A stretch of 64,000 nucleotides of DNA, taken from NCBI GenBank assembly GCA_910585265.1, contig CAJUCA010000002.1:76618-140617 (forward strand). The letters run 5' to 3'. The stretch is from an uncultured Oscillospiraceae bacterium. Its GTDB lineage: Bacteria > Bacillota > Clostridia > Oscillospirales > Oscillospiraceae. The translations under genes were made by a program, and so were the position numbers. Of the stretch, positions 1 to 7,967 are shown piece after piece. The first letter of the stretch is position 1, and every line of letters starts with the position of its first letter. Under the pieces are notes generated by a model. It worked only from the letters and a program-made list of their open reading frames with translations. It searched no databases and was not told the DNA's origin.

Positions 1-180
1 GACGAGTACGACGAGGACGGGAACCTCATCCCCGGCTTCACCACCCACGTCCCCCTGTCCGCCAACCTGACCGCCTCGCAGAAGGCGTCCCGCAAGCTGA
101 CGGACTGCAACTTCACGGCCCGGCTGGCCGGTGCCATCCACTTCACGGAAATCAAGGGCACCCTGACCTACAACCTGTAA
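1..180 (+). CDS. Phage tail sheath-like protein (DUF3383 type), C-terminal fragment
   Basis: The reading frame is open from the first base and stops at 178-180, so only the last 59 residues are present. The end reads NFTARLAGAIHFTEIKGTLT, which resembles the C-terminal domain of DUF3383/tail-sheath proteins of contractile phages. The next gene is a DUF3277-like tube protein, the usual partner directly downstream of such a sheath. The family call is an inference from this short tail plus gene order; the start lies outside the window. Confidence 0.6.
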   Translation, partial: DEYDEDGNLIPGFTTHVPLSANLTASQKASRKLTDCNFTARLAGAIHFTEIKGTLTYNL

Positions 181-197
181 GGAGGTAAGAACCAGCT

Positions 198-608
198 ATG
201 ACTAAGACTTATGACCCTCGCCTCGTCACCATGTCCTTTGGCAGCCACATCGTCACCGGCTTTGCGGATGACTCTCATATCACCATCGAGGCGAACGGCG
301 ACGGCATTACCAAGAAGGTGGGGTGCGACGGGGAAGTGGCCCGAGCCCTTCCCACCGACCGCACCCACAAGGTCAAGTGCGTCCTGCTTCAGACTTCCGA
401 CAGCAACAGCGTTTTTCAGGCTGCCTACAAGCGGGACCTGGAGACCGGGGAGGGCAAGGCTCCTCTCCTTATCAAGGACCTGAAGGGCGGTCTGCTGTAT
501 AGCTCTGAGGAAGCCTGGATCACCAAGGACGCCACTCGCACCCGTGGCAAGGACACCAACAACAACGAGTGGGAGTTCGACAGCGGCTCCGATGATCTCG
601 ACGAATAA
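198..608 (+). CDS. Phage tail tube protein (DUF3277-like)
   Basis: 136 residues, starting at an ATG preceded by GGAGG (181-185 region). The N-terminus (TYDPRLVTMSFGSHIVTGFA, then a GDGITKKVGCDGEVAR block) has the pattern of DUF3277, the tail tube protein of many myoviruses and R-type tailocins. It would polymerise into the inner tail tube inside the contractile sheath. The C-terminus is strongly acidic (SGSDDLDE). It lies 17 nt after the sheath and 15 nt before the chaperone gene, which is the canonical sheath-tube-chaperone-tape measure order. Confidence 0.8.
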   Translation: MTKTYDPRLVTMSFGSHIVTGFADDSHITIEANGDGITKKVGCDGEVARALPTDRTHKVKCVLLQTSDSNSVFQAAYKRDLETGEGKAPLLIKDLKGGLLYSSEEAWITKDATRTRGKDTNNNEWEFDSGSDDLDE

Positions 609-623
609 GGGGAGGGATAGACA

Positions 624-1151
624 ATGAAGCAGCAGGACGCTACTCCGGTACTGGTCGGCGACACCACGTTCTACATCCGTCCGTTCCCCGCCTTCAAATC
701 CGCCAACATCTTCGGCCAGCTCACCAAGACCATCACCCCCGTCGCTGGCGGTCTCCTGTCCCTGGTCGGTGGCACCGGCGACGAGAAGAGCATTTTCGAC
801 CTCAATCTGGAAGAGGCGGCTCCGGCTTTGGCCGGGGCCGTTTCTGGTCTCTCCGGCACCGTGGTGGAGACCCTGCTCCGGCAGCTCTTGGTTGACTACG
901 GCAACATCGCCTATGACGACCCGGAGACCGGGGCTACCCCGAAGCTGACCATGGACAAGGCTAACGAGCTGTTCTGTGGCGAGGTTCAGGATATGTTCAT
1001 CCTAGCAGTGGAGGTCATCAAGGTCAACTACAACGGTTTTTTCAAGAAGCTCGCCGCCCAGTTTGGCTCTGCCATCGCCAAGTTCAAGGACCTGATGGCG
1101 GCGAGTTCAGCCAGTACGGAGACTTCGACGCCTCCCAGTTCGGAGAGTTAG
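624..1151 (+). CDS. Tail assembly chaperone (first frame)
   Basis: 175 residues. By position between tube and tape measure this is the tail assembly chaperone, which coats the tape measure protein before the tube polymerises. RBS GGGAGGG precedes the ATG. The last 20 or so residues in this frame (ASSASTETSTPPSSES) are low-complexity. The -1 frame over the same bases continues as a protein-like sequence into the next ORF (1160-1321), suggesting a frameshifted longer product. A TTTTTTC heptamer sits in the correct phase at 1037-1043. No sequence motif identifies the family directly; the call rests on synteny. Confidence 0.7.
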   Translation: MKQQDATPVLVGDTTFYIRPFPAFKSANIFGQLTKTITPVAGGLLSLVGGTGDEKSIFDLNLEEAAPALAGAVSGLSGTVVETLLRQLLVDYGNIAYDDPETGATPKLTMDKANELFCGEVQDMFILAVEVIKVNYNGFFKKLAAQFGSAIAKFKDLMAASSASTETSTPPSSES

Positions 1152-1159
1152 AGCTCCGA

Positions 1160-1321
1160 ATGTACTCCCTCATCAAAGCGAAACTGGCAACGATGTGGGA
1201 GCTGAAGAACGTCTACACCCTGGACGAGGCCCTGAAGCTCTATGCCCTGTACTGCATGGAGCTGGATGTGGAGCGTTGCAGGGCGGACGACGCTCAGGCA
1301 GAACGAGACAGGAGGAGGTGA
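1160..1321 (+). CDS. Second tail-chaperone frame (gpGT-like extension)
   Basis: 53 codons from the ATG at 1160 to the TGA at 1319-1321, in the -1 frame relative to the upstream chaperone. The protein (MYSLIKAKLATMWELKNVYT and on) has a helical, charged pattern. The same frame is open upstream of the ATG and reads plausibly there (SQYGDFDASQFGELELR), so the region is probably translated as the tail of a -1 frameshift fusion like lambda gpGT rather than only from this ATG. No good RBS precedes 1160, which supports that view. Its TGA is followed by the tape measure start. Confidence 0.65.
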   Translation: MYSLIKAKLATMWELKNVYTLDEALKLYALYCMELDVERCRADDAQAERDRRR

Positions 1322-1331
1322 GCCATGCGCT

Positions 1332-3830
1332 GTGACTATCCGTGACATAATGATCCTGCTGGGCTTCGACGTTGATGAGCAGTCCCAGAACGAAGCTGAG
1401 AACAGCGTCAAGAACCTGAAAAACATGGCTACCAAGGCCCTGGGCGCCATTGGCGTGGCCTTCTCCGTAGCTGGTGCAGCATCCTTCGTCAAAGATTGCG
1501 TGTCCGTGGCATCTGAGGTGGAGGAGATGCAGAACAAGTTCGATGTCGTCTTCCAGGGGATGACCGACGAGGTGGAAGCGTGGGCTCAGTCCTACTCCGA
1601 CGCCATCGGTCGGAACAAGAATGACATCAAGACCTATCTGGCCGACCAGCAGAATTTGTTGGTCGGCTTCGGCATGACCCGGCAGGAGGGCGCTGAGCTG
1701 TCCAAGCAGATGACCACGCTGGCCCTGGACCTCGCCTCCTTCGCCAACCTGGACGAGACGGCCGCCGTGAACAACATGACCAAGGCTGTTATGGGCGAGT
1801 CCGAGGCGGCCAAGGCCCTGGGCGCTGTCCTGAACGATGACACGAGGGCCAGAGCTATGCAAGCCATGGGGCTGTCCGGCACCTATGAGAAGCTGGATCA
1901 GCTCACGAAGATGCAGGTCAACTACAATGCCATCCTCGCTCAGAGCCCAGACGCCATCGGAGACTGTGAACGCAGCCTCGGCTCCTACAAGAGCACCGTC
2001 GTTCAGTTCCAATCCAAGCTGAAGGAAATCAAGACACTCGTGGGTCAGTTCTTCATGCCCACATTCCAAAAGGTCATCAGCTTCGGAGCGAAGGGCCTCA
2101 CGGTATTGCGGGACGGGGTGCAGAAGCTAAATGACTTCGCCGCCAAGATAGGTGGGGCCGAGAAAATCATCGGCGTCCTGGGCGTGACCATCGGGGCCAC
2201 GCTCGCCATCGTCAACTTCCAGAAAATCTCCAACGGCCTCAAGCTGATCGGGAAAGGGCTCAGCAACGTCAACCTGAAGGTATTCGCCATCGCAGCCGTC
2301 GTGCTCATGCTGGCCCTCATCGTGCAGGACTTCATCGCCTTCATGAATGGGGACAACAGCGTGATAGGCGCTCTCTTTGAAAAGGCCGGTATCGACGCTG
2401 ACGAGGCCAGAGCCACTATCCAGAAGGCATGGAGCACCATCAAGGACTTCCTGCTGTCGATATGGGGGACCCTCCAGGGGGCGGCCCAGGCTATATTCGG
2501 AGCCCTGTCCGACTGGTGGGCCGAGAACGGCGAGGCGGTTAAGGAGACACTTCTGGGCATCTGGAAGGCCATCGTCGGAGCGGCCAAGCAGATTTTCGGT
2601 GCGCTGTCCGGCTGGTGGAAGGAGAATGGGGCCCAGGTCATGGAAACCTTCTCCAAGCTGTGGGAAGGCATCAAGCAGCTCTGCGAGACCCTGTGGAACG
2701 CCCTGGTATCTGCGGCCCAGACCATTTTCGGGGCCCTGAAAGCCTTCTGGGACACCTGGGGCTCTACCATCATCGCCGTGTTCAGCATCCTATGGAATAC
2801 CCTCATCTCGCTCATCCAGCCGTTCCTCGACTTCCTATCGGCCGTCATCGACTTCCTGGCGAACGTCTTCACCGGTAACTGGGAAGGGGCCTGGAACGCC
2901 ATCAAGGACATGGCTGCAGCGGCGTGGGAAATGCTCGTGACCATCCTCGGCGGCGCATGGGACACCATCACCACCATCTGGGGAGCGGTCATCGACTTCT
3001 TCGCCGGTATCTTCCAGGGCGTTTGGGATGTCATCGTGGAAAAGGTCACTGGCATCAAAGACGCCATCGTGAACGGCTTCCAGGCCGCCATCGACTGGAT
3101 TACAGCCCTTCCCGAGCAAGCCCTGAAATGGGGCTCCGACATCGTGGACAACATCGTCAACGGCATCACCGGGGCGGTGGGCAAGGTCGGAGAGGCCGTC
3201 AAGGGTGTGGCCGACAAGATTAAATCGTTCCTCGGCTTCTCCGAGCCGGAGGACGGCCCCCTGAGTGACTTCCACACCTATATGCCCGATATGATTGACC
3301 TGATGACCCAGGGCATCGCAGCGGGGAAGGAACGGGTCCGCAACGCAGTCGAGGAGATCGCCGCAGGTATGTCCGACGGCATGAACCTCGAAGACAACAG
3401 CGGCTCCGTCACCGGCATGGTGGGCAACCTGCTGGGCGGCATCAAGGCGGCCAAGACCAAAGCGAACGAAATGCTGGGCTCCATGAAGGACGACGGCATG
3501 ACCTTCAATCCGAAGATTGCGCCGGTATCTGACCTGGGCAATTTTGTCCAGGGTATCGCAGCGGGGAAGGAAAAGCTCAAGAGCTTCCTCCAGGGCTTCA
3601 GCGGGGACCTCTCGTTTATGACCCAGGCCAACGTGGTGCAGCCCGAAACCGTGTCCAAGGTCGGCGGCGGCAACGACAGCAAAACCGTCAGCATTACGCA
3701 GAACGTCAACATCGACAACCAGTTCAACGGGGACCGGGCGGGCCAGGAGAAGAGCTCGGAGGCTATGGACAAGGCCGCCGACGACTCCACCAGCGAGATG
3801 GCTCGGGCCCTGCAATTCGCAAGGGGGTGA
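1332..3830 (+). CDS. Phage tail tape measure protein
   Basis: 832 residues from a GTG at 1332, the first usable start after the GGAGGAGG at 1311-1318. An ATG at 1325 is out of frame. The N-terminus (TIRDIMILLGFDVDEQS) is typical of tape measures. A hydrophobic segment lies around residues 315-345. A central stretch carries at least three tandem repeats of about 33 residues around a IFGALSxWWxENG core, followed by more W-rich amphipathic repeats. The protein sets tail length and is ejected into the host cell; the membrane-active repeats fit that role. It is the largest phage gene in the window, and the Dit-like gene follows 6 nt later. Confidence 0.9.
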   Translation: MTIRDIMILLGFDVDEQSQNEAENSVKNLKNMATKALGAIGVAFSVAGAASFVKDCVSVASEVEEMQNKFDVVFQGMTDEVEAWAQSYSDAIGRNKNDIKTYLADQQNLLVGFGMTRQEGAELSKQMTTLALDLASFANLDETAAVNNMTKAVMGESEAAKALGAVLNDDTRARAMQAMGLSGTYEKLDQLTKMQVNYNAILAQSPDAIGDCERSLGSYKSTVVQFQSKLKEIKTLVGQFFMPTFQKVISFGAKGLTVLRDGVQKLNDFAAKIGGAEKIIGVLGVTIGATLAIVNFQKISNGLKLIGKGLSNVNLKVFAIAAVVLMLALIVQDFIAFMNGDNSVIGALFEKAGIDADEARATIQKAWSTIKDFLLSIWGTLQGAAQAIFGALSDWWAENGEAVKETLLGIWKAIVGAAKQIFGALSGWWKENGAQVMETFSKLWEGIKQLCETLWNALVSAAQTIFGALKAFWDTWGSTIIAVFSILWNTLISLIQPFLDFLSAVIDFLANVFTGNWEGAWNAIKDMAAAAWEMLVTILGGAWDTITTIWGAVIDFFAGIFQGVWDVIVEKVTGIKDAIVNGFQAAIDWITALPEQALKWGSDIVDNIVNGITGAVGKVGEAVKGVADKIKSFLGFSEPEDGPLSDFHTYMPDMIDLMTQGIAAGKERVRNAVEEIAAGMSDGMNLEDNSGSVTGMVGNLLGGIKAAKTKANEMLGSMKDDGMTFNPKIAPVSDLGNFVQGIAAGKEKLKSFLQGFSGDLSFMTQANVVQPETVSKVGGGNDSKTVSITQNVNIDNQFNGDRAGQEKSSEAMDKAADDSTSEMARALQFARG

Positions 3831-3836
3831 CAGGGT

Positions 3837-4451
3837 ATGGTAAGAGCTATGCAGCCCGTGAGTGTGGACGGGATAGAGTTCGACGCCCTCATGAGCTCGA
3901 CCGAGGCGTATGACGCCACCGTCCCGGAGTATTCGGTAGAGACCGGCTTTGCCGTCAGCGACACCATCATCCTTTCCCCGGAAGCCCTGGACATGACCCT
4001 GCTGGTCAGCAACAGGCCCGTGACCTGGGCCAAGCGGTTTGGCAATTCGGAAGACCGGGTGGCGGAGGTGGTGAAGCGGCTCAAGTCCCTGTACTTCCAG
4101 AAGAAGCTCATCACCGTCACCACCAGCTCCGAGACCTACACCGACATGGCTATCCTCAGCCTCATCATCCCGAAGACCAACGCCATGATGGAGGCCATGG
4201 AAATCCCCATCAAGTTCAAGAAGGTCCGGGTCACGGCCACGAAAACGGCCACCATCCCGGACAGCTATGGAAAGAGCGGCGCCTCCGCCGCCTCCGCCGG
4301 GACCGCCAGCACATCCAAGGGGTCCAGCGGGGGCGGCTCGGGCTCCGGCTCTGGATCAGGCTCCAATTCCGGCGGGGGCTCGTCCGGCGGCAGCCAGAAG
4401 TCAGGGTCCATCCTGTACTCCGCCGCCGCCGGCATGGGCCTCATGAAGTGA
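3837..4451 (+). CDS. Dit-like distal tail / baseplate protein (DUF6046-like)
   Basis: 204 residues. The N-terminal ~140 residues (VDGIEFDALMSSTEAYDATV, then a P-V-T-W block) resemble the Dit-like N-terminal domain found just after tape measures in Clostridia phages. The last 65 residues are a Ser/Gly linker (several GSGSGSGS-like runs) ending in a short hydrophobic tail, unusual for a baseplate hub protein. It would form the adaptor ring between tail tube and baseplate. Start at the ATG 3837, 6 nt after the tape measure stop and downstream of AAGGGGG. Confidence 0.65.
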   Translation: MVRAMQPVSVDGIEFDALMSSTEAYDATVPEYSVETGFAVSDTIILSPEALDMTLLVSNRPVTWAKRFGNSEDRVAEVVKRLKSLYFQKKLITVTTSSETYTDMAILSLIIPKTNAMMEAMEIPIKFKKVRVTATKTATIPDSYGKSGASAASAGTASTSKGSSGGGSGSGSGSGSNSGGGSSGGSQKSGSILYSAAAGMGLMK

Positions 4452-4482
4452 GCATCATCCCCTAAAAAATATGCTATTTCGC

Positions 4483-4531
4483 TTGACTTTATAGGGTAAA
4501 ACCGATATACTAAAGATAGGATAAATCCTAT
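4483..4531 (+). promoter_or_regulatory. Promoter and palindromic operator of the HigBA-like cassette
   Basis: A TTGACT -35 (4483-4488) and TATACT -10 (4506-4511) are separated by exactly 17 nt. Immediately downstream lies the perfect 16-bp palindrome ATAGGATAAATCCTAT (4516-4531), well placed for autorepression by the antitoxin. The region is AT-rich compared with the flanking tail genes. This gives the cassette transcription independent of the late tail operon. Confidence 0.8.
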
Positions 4532-4550
4532 AAAGAGAGAAGGTTAAACG

Positions 4551-4913
4551 GTGGAATACTTCAAGGTCATTTTCTACGAACGGGAGGATGGTACAGAACC
4601 CGTTAAAGATTTCATCCTTGGACTCGATAAAAAAATGCGAGCTAAGGTCATGAAAGAGCTCAAAATGCTCTCTATCAACGGTACAGAGCTCCGTGAACCA
4701 TATTCCAAGCTGCTGGATGACGGAATATTTGAGCTCCGAGCCAAATCCGGCTCAGACATCACAAGGGTGCTGTATTTCTTCTTCGTTGGCCGCAAAATCA
4801 TCCTCACCAACGGCTTTGTTAAGAAGACTCCCAAAACCCCGCCAGAGGAGCTTGACCGGGCCAAGCGTTGCCGTTCTGACTATTTGAAGCGAAAGGGGAA
4901 TAACGATGACTGA
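4551..4913 (+). CDS. higB: HigB/RelE-like toxin (Gp49 / DUF891 family)
   Basis: 120 residues from a GTG start at 4551 behind AGAGAAGG. The N-terminus FKVIFYEREDGTEPVKDFIL and the following K-L-L-D-D-G-I-F-E-L-R block with RVLYFFF are typical of the phage-derived Gp49-like HigB toxins, which are ribosome-dependent mRNA endonucleases. The downstream XRE gene overlaps by 8 nt (ATGACTGA), as in HigBA order (toxin first). Base composition is lower in GC than the tail genes around it, and the cassette carries its own promoter and terminator, so it looks like inserted cargo (a moron). Confidence 0.85.
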   Translation: MEYFKVIFYEREDGTEPVKDFILGLDKKMRAKVMKELKMLSINGTELREPYSKLLDDGIFELRAKSGSDITRVLYFFFVGRKIILTNGFVKKTPKTPPEELDRAKRCRSDYLKRKGNNDD

Positions 4914-5193
4914 TTTCAACGAGCTCCTGGAAGAGCAGCTCAAAGACCCTGAGTTCCGGGCCGAATACGAGGCCCTGGAACCAGAGTTCGCAATCGTCCA
5001 AGCCATGATTGACGCCCGTAAGAGGACGGGTATGACTCAGAAGCAGTTGTCCGAGAAAACGGGTATCGCCCAGTCCGACATCAGCAAGTTAGAGACTGGT
5101 GGTGGCAATCCGTCACTGAGGACACTCCAAAGACTGGCCGCCGGAATGGGTACGGTACTTCACATCGAATTTCGGCCGACTGCCGGTAATTAA
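4906..5193 (+). CDS. higA: HigA-like XRE-family antitoxin
   Basis: 95 residues with an N-terminal acidic helix (FNELLEEQLKDPEFRAEYEA) for toxin binding and a central HTH (RTGMTQKQLSEKTGIAQSDI, then SKLETGGGNPSLRTLQRLA). It should neutralise the upstream HigB and repress the cassette through the 16-bp palindrome at 4516-4531. Its start overlaps the toxin stop, implying translational coupling. Confidence 0.88.
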   Translation: MTDFNELLEEQLKDPEFRAEYEALEPEFAIVQAMIDARKRTGMTQKQLSEKTGIAQSDISKLETGGGNPSLRTLQRLAAGMGTVLHIEFRPTAGN

Positions 5194-5201
5194 ACCGCAG
5201 A

Positions 5202-5227
5202 GCGGAGGGCTTTTGTCCTCCGCTTTT
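5202..5227 (+). terminator. Intrinsic terminator of higBA
   Basis: Stem GCGGAGG (5202-5208) pairs with CCTCCGC (5217-5223), followed by TTTT. It lies 8 nt after the antitoxin stop and isolates the cassette from the next baseplate gene. Confidence 0.8.
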
Positions 5228-5261
5228 CTTATGCCCATGTTGCAGAGAATGGGGGTGAAAT

Positions 5262-5576
5262 ATGGAGTACATCGTCATCGAGGTCCCCGATATGAACGAT
5301 AGCATGTCCCGCATCGTCCTGAACGGGAAGCAGTACCTCATCCGCTTCACCTACAATGACACCGGCGGCTACTGGAGCTTCGGCCTGTCCGATGCCCTGG
5401 GCGAGCCCATCGTCATGGGCGTGAAGGTCGTCCCCCGGTTCCCCCTCAATGTGTTCTACTACGGCGTGGCCGAGCTGCCCATGGGCGTCTTCGGTGTCAT
5501 GACCGAGCTGGACAAGGTTGGCCGGTCGGATTTCAGGGAAGGTCGGGCCAGCTTCATCTTCGCCCCGGTCCAGTAA
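5262..5576 (+). CDS. Phage baseplate plug protein (Pam3 gp18-like)
   Basis: 104 residues. The pattern SRIVLNGKQYLIRFTYNDTG followed by YWSFGLSDALGEPIVMGVKV matches the baseplate plug family (DUF6983, related to gp18 of cyanophage Pam3). Such a protein closes the tail tube at the baseplate before ejection. The RBS is the GGGGGTG before the ATG. It ends just before a 345-nt non-coding block. Confidence 0.7.
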   Translation: MEYIVIEVPDMNDSMSRIVLNGKQYLIRFTYNDTGGYWSFGLSDALGEPIVMGVKVVPRFPLNVFYYGVAELPMGVFGVMTELDKVGRSDFREGRASFIFAPVQ

Positions 5577-5905
5577 TTTCTTCCGTGGATTTTCCGTGGG
5601 ACATCCTGCGGACGGTCCAAACGTCGTCCAACATGGCATCCGCCACAAATCCATCCATCATCCTGAAAAAGCGTGGTGGTAGGGGAAAAGGGCATCTCAG
5701 CCATAGAGGGTGAGCGAGACAGGCCAAAACCTGAAAATCTCGCTCATCCTCCCTTTTTCTCCGTTTTTCGTACCCTTTTGATTTTTGTCCCACGTCTCGT
5801 CCGCACGACCGTCCGCAGGACATCCGGTGGAAATCCGCTCGTAACCAAACCAAACCTAACCATAACCCTATATATAGAAAGAAAATATATAAAAGAAAGC
5901 CGAGC
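5577..5905. repeat. Non-coding block with long imperfect inverted repeats inside the baseplate operon
   Basis: No credible gene is seen here, although tail genes are packed tightly on both sides. TCCTGCGGACGGTC (5604-5617) is matched by its exact reverse complement at 5807-5820. The similarity continues imperfectly outward (GGATTTTCC at the left, GGAAATCC at the right), so about 245 bp are bounded by imperfect inverted repeats. Inside is a nested hairpin: TGAGCGAGA (5711-5719), CAGG/CCTG, TCTCGCTCA (5738-5746). The 3' part is AT-rich (CTATATATAG near 5869). It could be a small mobile element, a regulatory RNA or a promoter region. Confidence 0.6.
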
Positions 5906-5921
5906 AAAGGAGGCGACAGCC

Positions 5922-6770
5922 TTGCAAAACTTCGACCGCCAGTACCGCTTAATCGCTGGTCAGGCCGGACAGGTAGGCTTCGAGATAGGGGAAGGGCCAA
6001 CACCCCTCCATGTCTCCTTTTCCTTCCAGAAAGCGGACCTCAAGAGCCAGAACACCGGCAAGGTCTCCATCTGGAACCTGAACCCCCAGCACCTCGCAGA
6101 GCTCAGCAAGGACGATTGCGTGGTATCCCTGAAGGCGGGGTACGGCTCCGTCATTCCCCTCATCTTCACCGGGGTCGTCACCTACACCAGCACGTCGCTG
6201 GACGGGGCGGATCGCTGCACCCAGCTTGAGTTGGTGGACAACCGCATCGAGGTCCGGGACACCTACGTCTCCGTCTCCTACTCCGGCACCGTTAATACGA
6301 AGACCCTCATCCAGGACGCAGCCGACCAGATGGGCGTGGCCGTCACGTTCTCCTACAACGCCGAGTTCGTGGACCTGCCCAACGGCTTCAGCTTCGTTGG
6401 CCCGGCCAAGGATGTCCTGACCAAGGCTTGTGATTGCAGCAGCCTTCAGTGGTCGATACAGAATGGCGTCCTCCAGGTCAAAAAGCCTGGGGATGTCATG
6501 TCGAAGGAGGTCTACGTCCTGAGCCCGGACACCGGGCTCCTGGGCATCCCGAAGCAGATACAGGTATCCGATGACAAGGACACCTCGAAGGCCCAGCACG
6601 GGTGGGACGTGGAGTACCTGATGAACGCAGCTATCAACATCGACGATTATGTCAAGCTGGAGAGCAAGATGGTCACGGGCTTCTTCCGGGTCTACTCGCT
6701 GGAAATCGAGGGGGATAACGTGGAGGGCTCCTGGACCTGTACGGCCCGGCTTCTGGAGGTGAGCGGCTGA
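5922..6770 (+). CDS. Baseplate hub-like protein
   Basis: 282 residues from a TTG start at 5922, chosen because AAAGGAGG (5906-5913) ends 8 nt upstream. A longer open frame reaches 5673 but passes through the inverted-repeat block. The protein (VGFEIGEGPTPLHVSFSFQK, NTGKVSIWNLNP, a FTGVVTYTST strand) resembles phage hub proteins of the gp27/gpD type that carry the spike. The next genes are the spike and PAAR tip, which fits. The precise family is inferred from position. Confidence 0.65.
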   Translation: MQNFDRQYRLIAGQAGQVGFEIGEGPTPLHVSFSFQKADLKSQNTGKVSIWNLNPQHLAELSKDDCVVSLKAGYGSVIPLIFTGVVTYTSTSLDGADRCTQLELVDNRIEVRDTYVSVSYSGTVNTKTLIQDAADQMGVAVTFSYNAEFVDLPNGFSFVGPAKDVLTKACDCSSLQWSIQNGVLQVKKPGDVMSKEVYVLSPDTGLLGIPKQIQVSDDKDTSKAQHGWDVEYLMNAAINIDDYVKLESKMVTGFFRVYSLEIEGDNVEGSWTCTARLLEVSG

Positions 6771-6771
6771 T

Positions 6772-7302
6772 ATGATGCAAGAGCTCGTTGAACGGCTCCA
6801 GCAGATGGCGGAGGGCGCCGTCAACTGTATCCACACGGCCATCCCTGGCTCCATCGTGGACTTCGACCCGGCAACCTGCCTCGCCACGGTGTCCCCGAAG
6901 ATGAAGTACACCAAACCGGACGGGAGCAAGATGGACTACCCGAATATCGCCGGGGTCCCCGTCTACTTCCCGCAGGGGGCGGGCCAGAAGGCATCCATCG
7001 CCTACCCGGTAAAGCCGGGGGATGGGTGCATCCTCTTCGCCGCCGAGCAGTCGCTTGACTTCTGGATGTATGGCCGGGAGACCGCCACCAATCTGCGGTA
7101 CGACCTGACCAACAGCATCGCCCTGGTGGGCCTCTTCGTCAAGCCTGGGCCCGGCGTCCAGAAGGCTTGTGATGAGAACGCCGTGGTCATCAAGGCTGAG
7201 AGCACCACGGTCACGATAAAACCCAGCGGCGTGGTCATCGACGGGGATGTAACTATCAACGGCAGCCTGACCACCAAGGGCGGAACCGTCAACCTAAATT
7301 AG
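6772..7302 (+). CDS. Membrane-puncturing spike protein (Gp138 / gpV-like)
   Basis: 176 residues. The N-terminal OB-like region (IHTAIPGSIVDFDPATCLAT) and a C-terminal short repeat-like beta segment (TTVTIKPSGVVIDGDVTING) match the Gp138 family of baseplate spikes, where the C-terminus forms a trimeric beta-helix. It would sit below the hub and pierce the envelope. ATGs exist at 6772 and 6775; the first is used. The PAAR gene follows directly. Confidence 0.8.
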   Translation: MMQELVERLQQMAEGAVNCIHTAIPGSIVDFDPATCLATVSPKMKYTKPDGSKMDYPNIAGVPVYFPQGAGQKASIAYPVKPGDGCILFAAEQSLDFWMYGRETATNLRYDLTNSIALVGLFVKPGPGVQKACDENAVVIKAESTTVTIKPSGVVIDGDVTINGSLTTKGGTVNLN

Positions 7303-7320
7303 CGGAAGGAGGTAATGACC

Positions 7321-7608
7321 ATGAACGCTACACGGCAAGGGGACTGCTGCACCGGTCACGACGCTTGCCCGCCGGTCCCCCTGGTGGAGTACAGCTCCGA
7401 TGTCAAAATCAACGGCCGTGGCGCTGGCCGGGTCGGAGACCATTACGCCTCCCATGGCTGCGTCTCCCACCCCGGCCACCAGGACGTGATTGCCGCCGGC
7501 AGCTCCTCAGTCTTCATCAACGGCCGCCCGGCGGCCCGCATCGGCGATGCCGTTTCCATCGGAGGCTCTGTCCAGGATGGGAGCGGCGACGTGTTTATCG
7601 GGGGGTGA
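7321..7608 (+). CDS. PAAR-domain spike tip protein
   Basis: 95 residues from the ATG at 7321, 8 nt after GGAAGGAGG (an in-frame ATG at 7315 is too close). PAAR features are clear: RQGDCCTGHDACPP, a SSDVKINGRGAGRVGDHYAS block, a Cys/His set, then SSSVFINGRPAARIGDAV. PAAR proteins form a metal-binding cone that sharpens the spike. It overlaps nothing and is followed 5 nt later by the wedge gene. Confidence 0.9.
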   Translation: MNATRQGDCCTGHDACPPVPLVEYSSDVKINGRGAGRVGDHYASHGCVSHPGHQDVIAAGSSSVFINGRPAARIGDAVSIGGSVQDGSGDVFIGG

Positions 7609-7613
7609 TCCGT

Positions 7614-7967
7614 ATGGTGGACTTCAAAATCACGCCAGACGGGGACCTGGAAATCACCCCCGTGGGGGACATCGTTCCGACCGAGAGCGTCGCTCAGGCT
7701 GTCCTCATCCGCCTCAAATGGTTCCTGGCCGAGTGGCGGCTGGGGCCAACCCTGGGCTTCCCGTACTTCGAGGAGGTGTTCATCAAGAACCCGAACCTGA
7801 CGAAAATCCGCTTCCTGCTGCGGGACCTCGTGCTGGGCGTGGAGGGAGTGACCAGCGTCACGAAGGCTGACATCATCCCGGACCCACGCACCAGGGAGGC
7901 GGAAATCATCGTCGTCTTCACCGTCGAGGATGAAATTTTCCAGAAAGAGGTGAAAATCTGTGCCTGA
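7614..7967 (+). CDS. Baseplate wedge protein, gp25/W-like
   Basis: 117 residues from ATG 7614, in frame with a longer open frame whose upstream part only shadows the PAAR gene. Short size, the DGDLEITPVGDIVPTESVAQ region and the RLKWFLAEWRLGPTLGFPYF segment are typical of the lysozyme-like gp25/GPW wedge family or DUF2634. It precedes and overlaps (8 nt) the baseplate J gene, the classic W-J order. Confidence 0.75.
   Translation: MVDFKITPDGDLEITPVGDIVPTESVAQAVLIRLKWFLAEWRLGPTLGFPYFEEVFIKNPNLTKIRFLLRDLVLGVEGVTSVTKADIIPDPRTREAEIIVVFTVEDEIFQKEVKICA

Noticed and set aside
5673..5921. N-terminal extension of the hub gene
   Set aside because: It runs through the inverted-repeat block with shadow-like sequence. 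The TTG at 5922 has an ideal AAAGGAGG.
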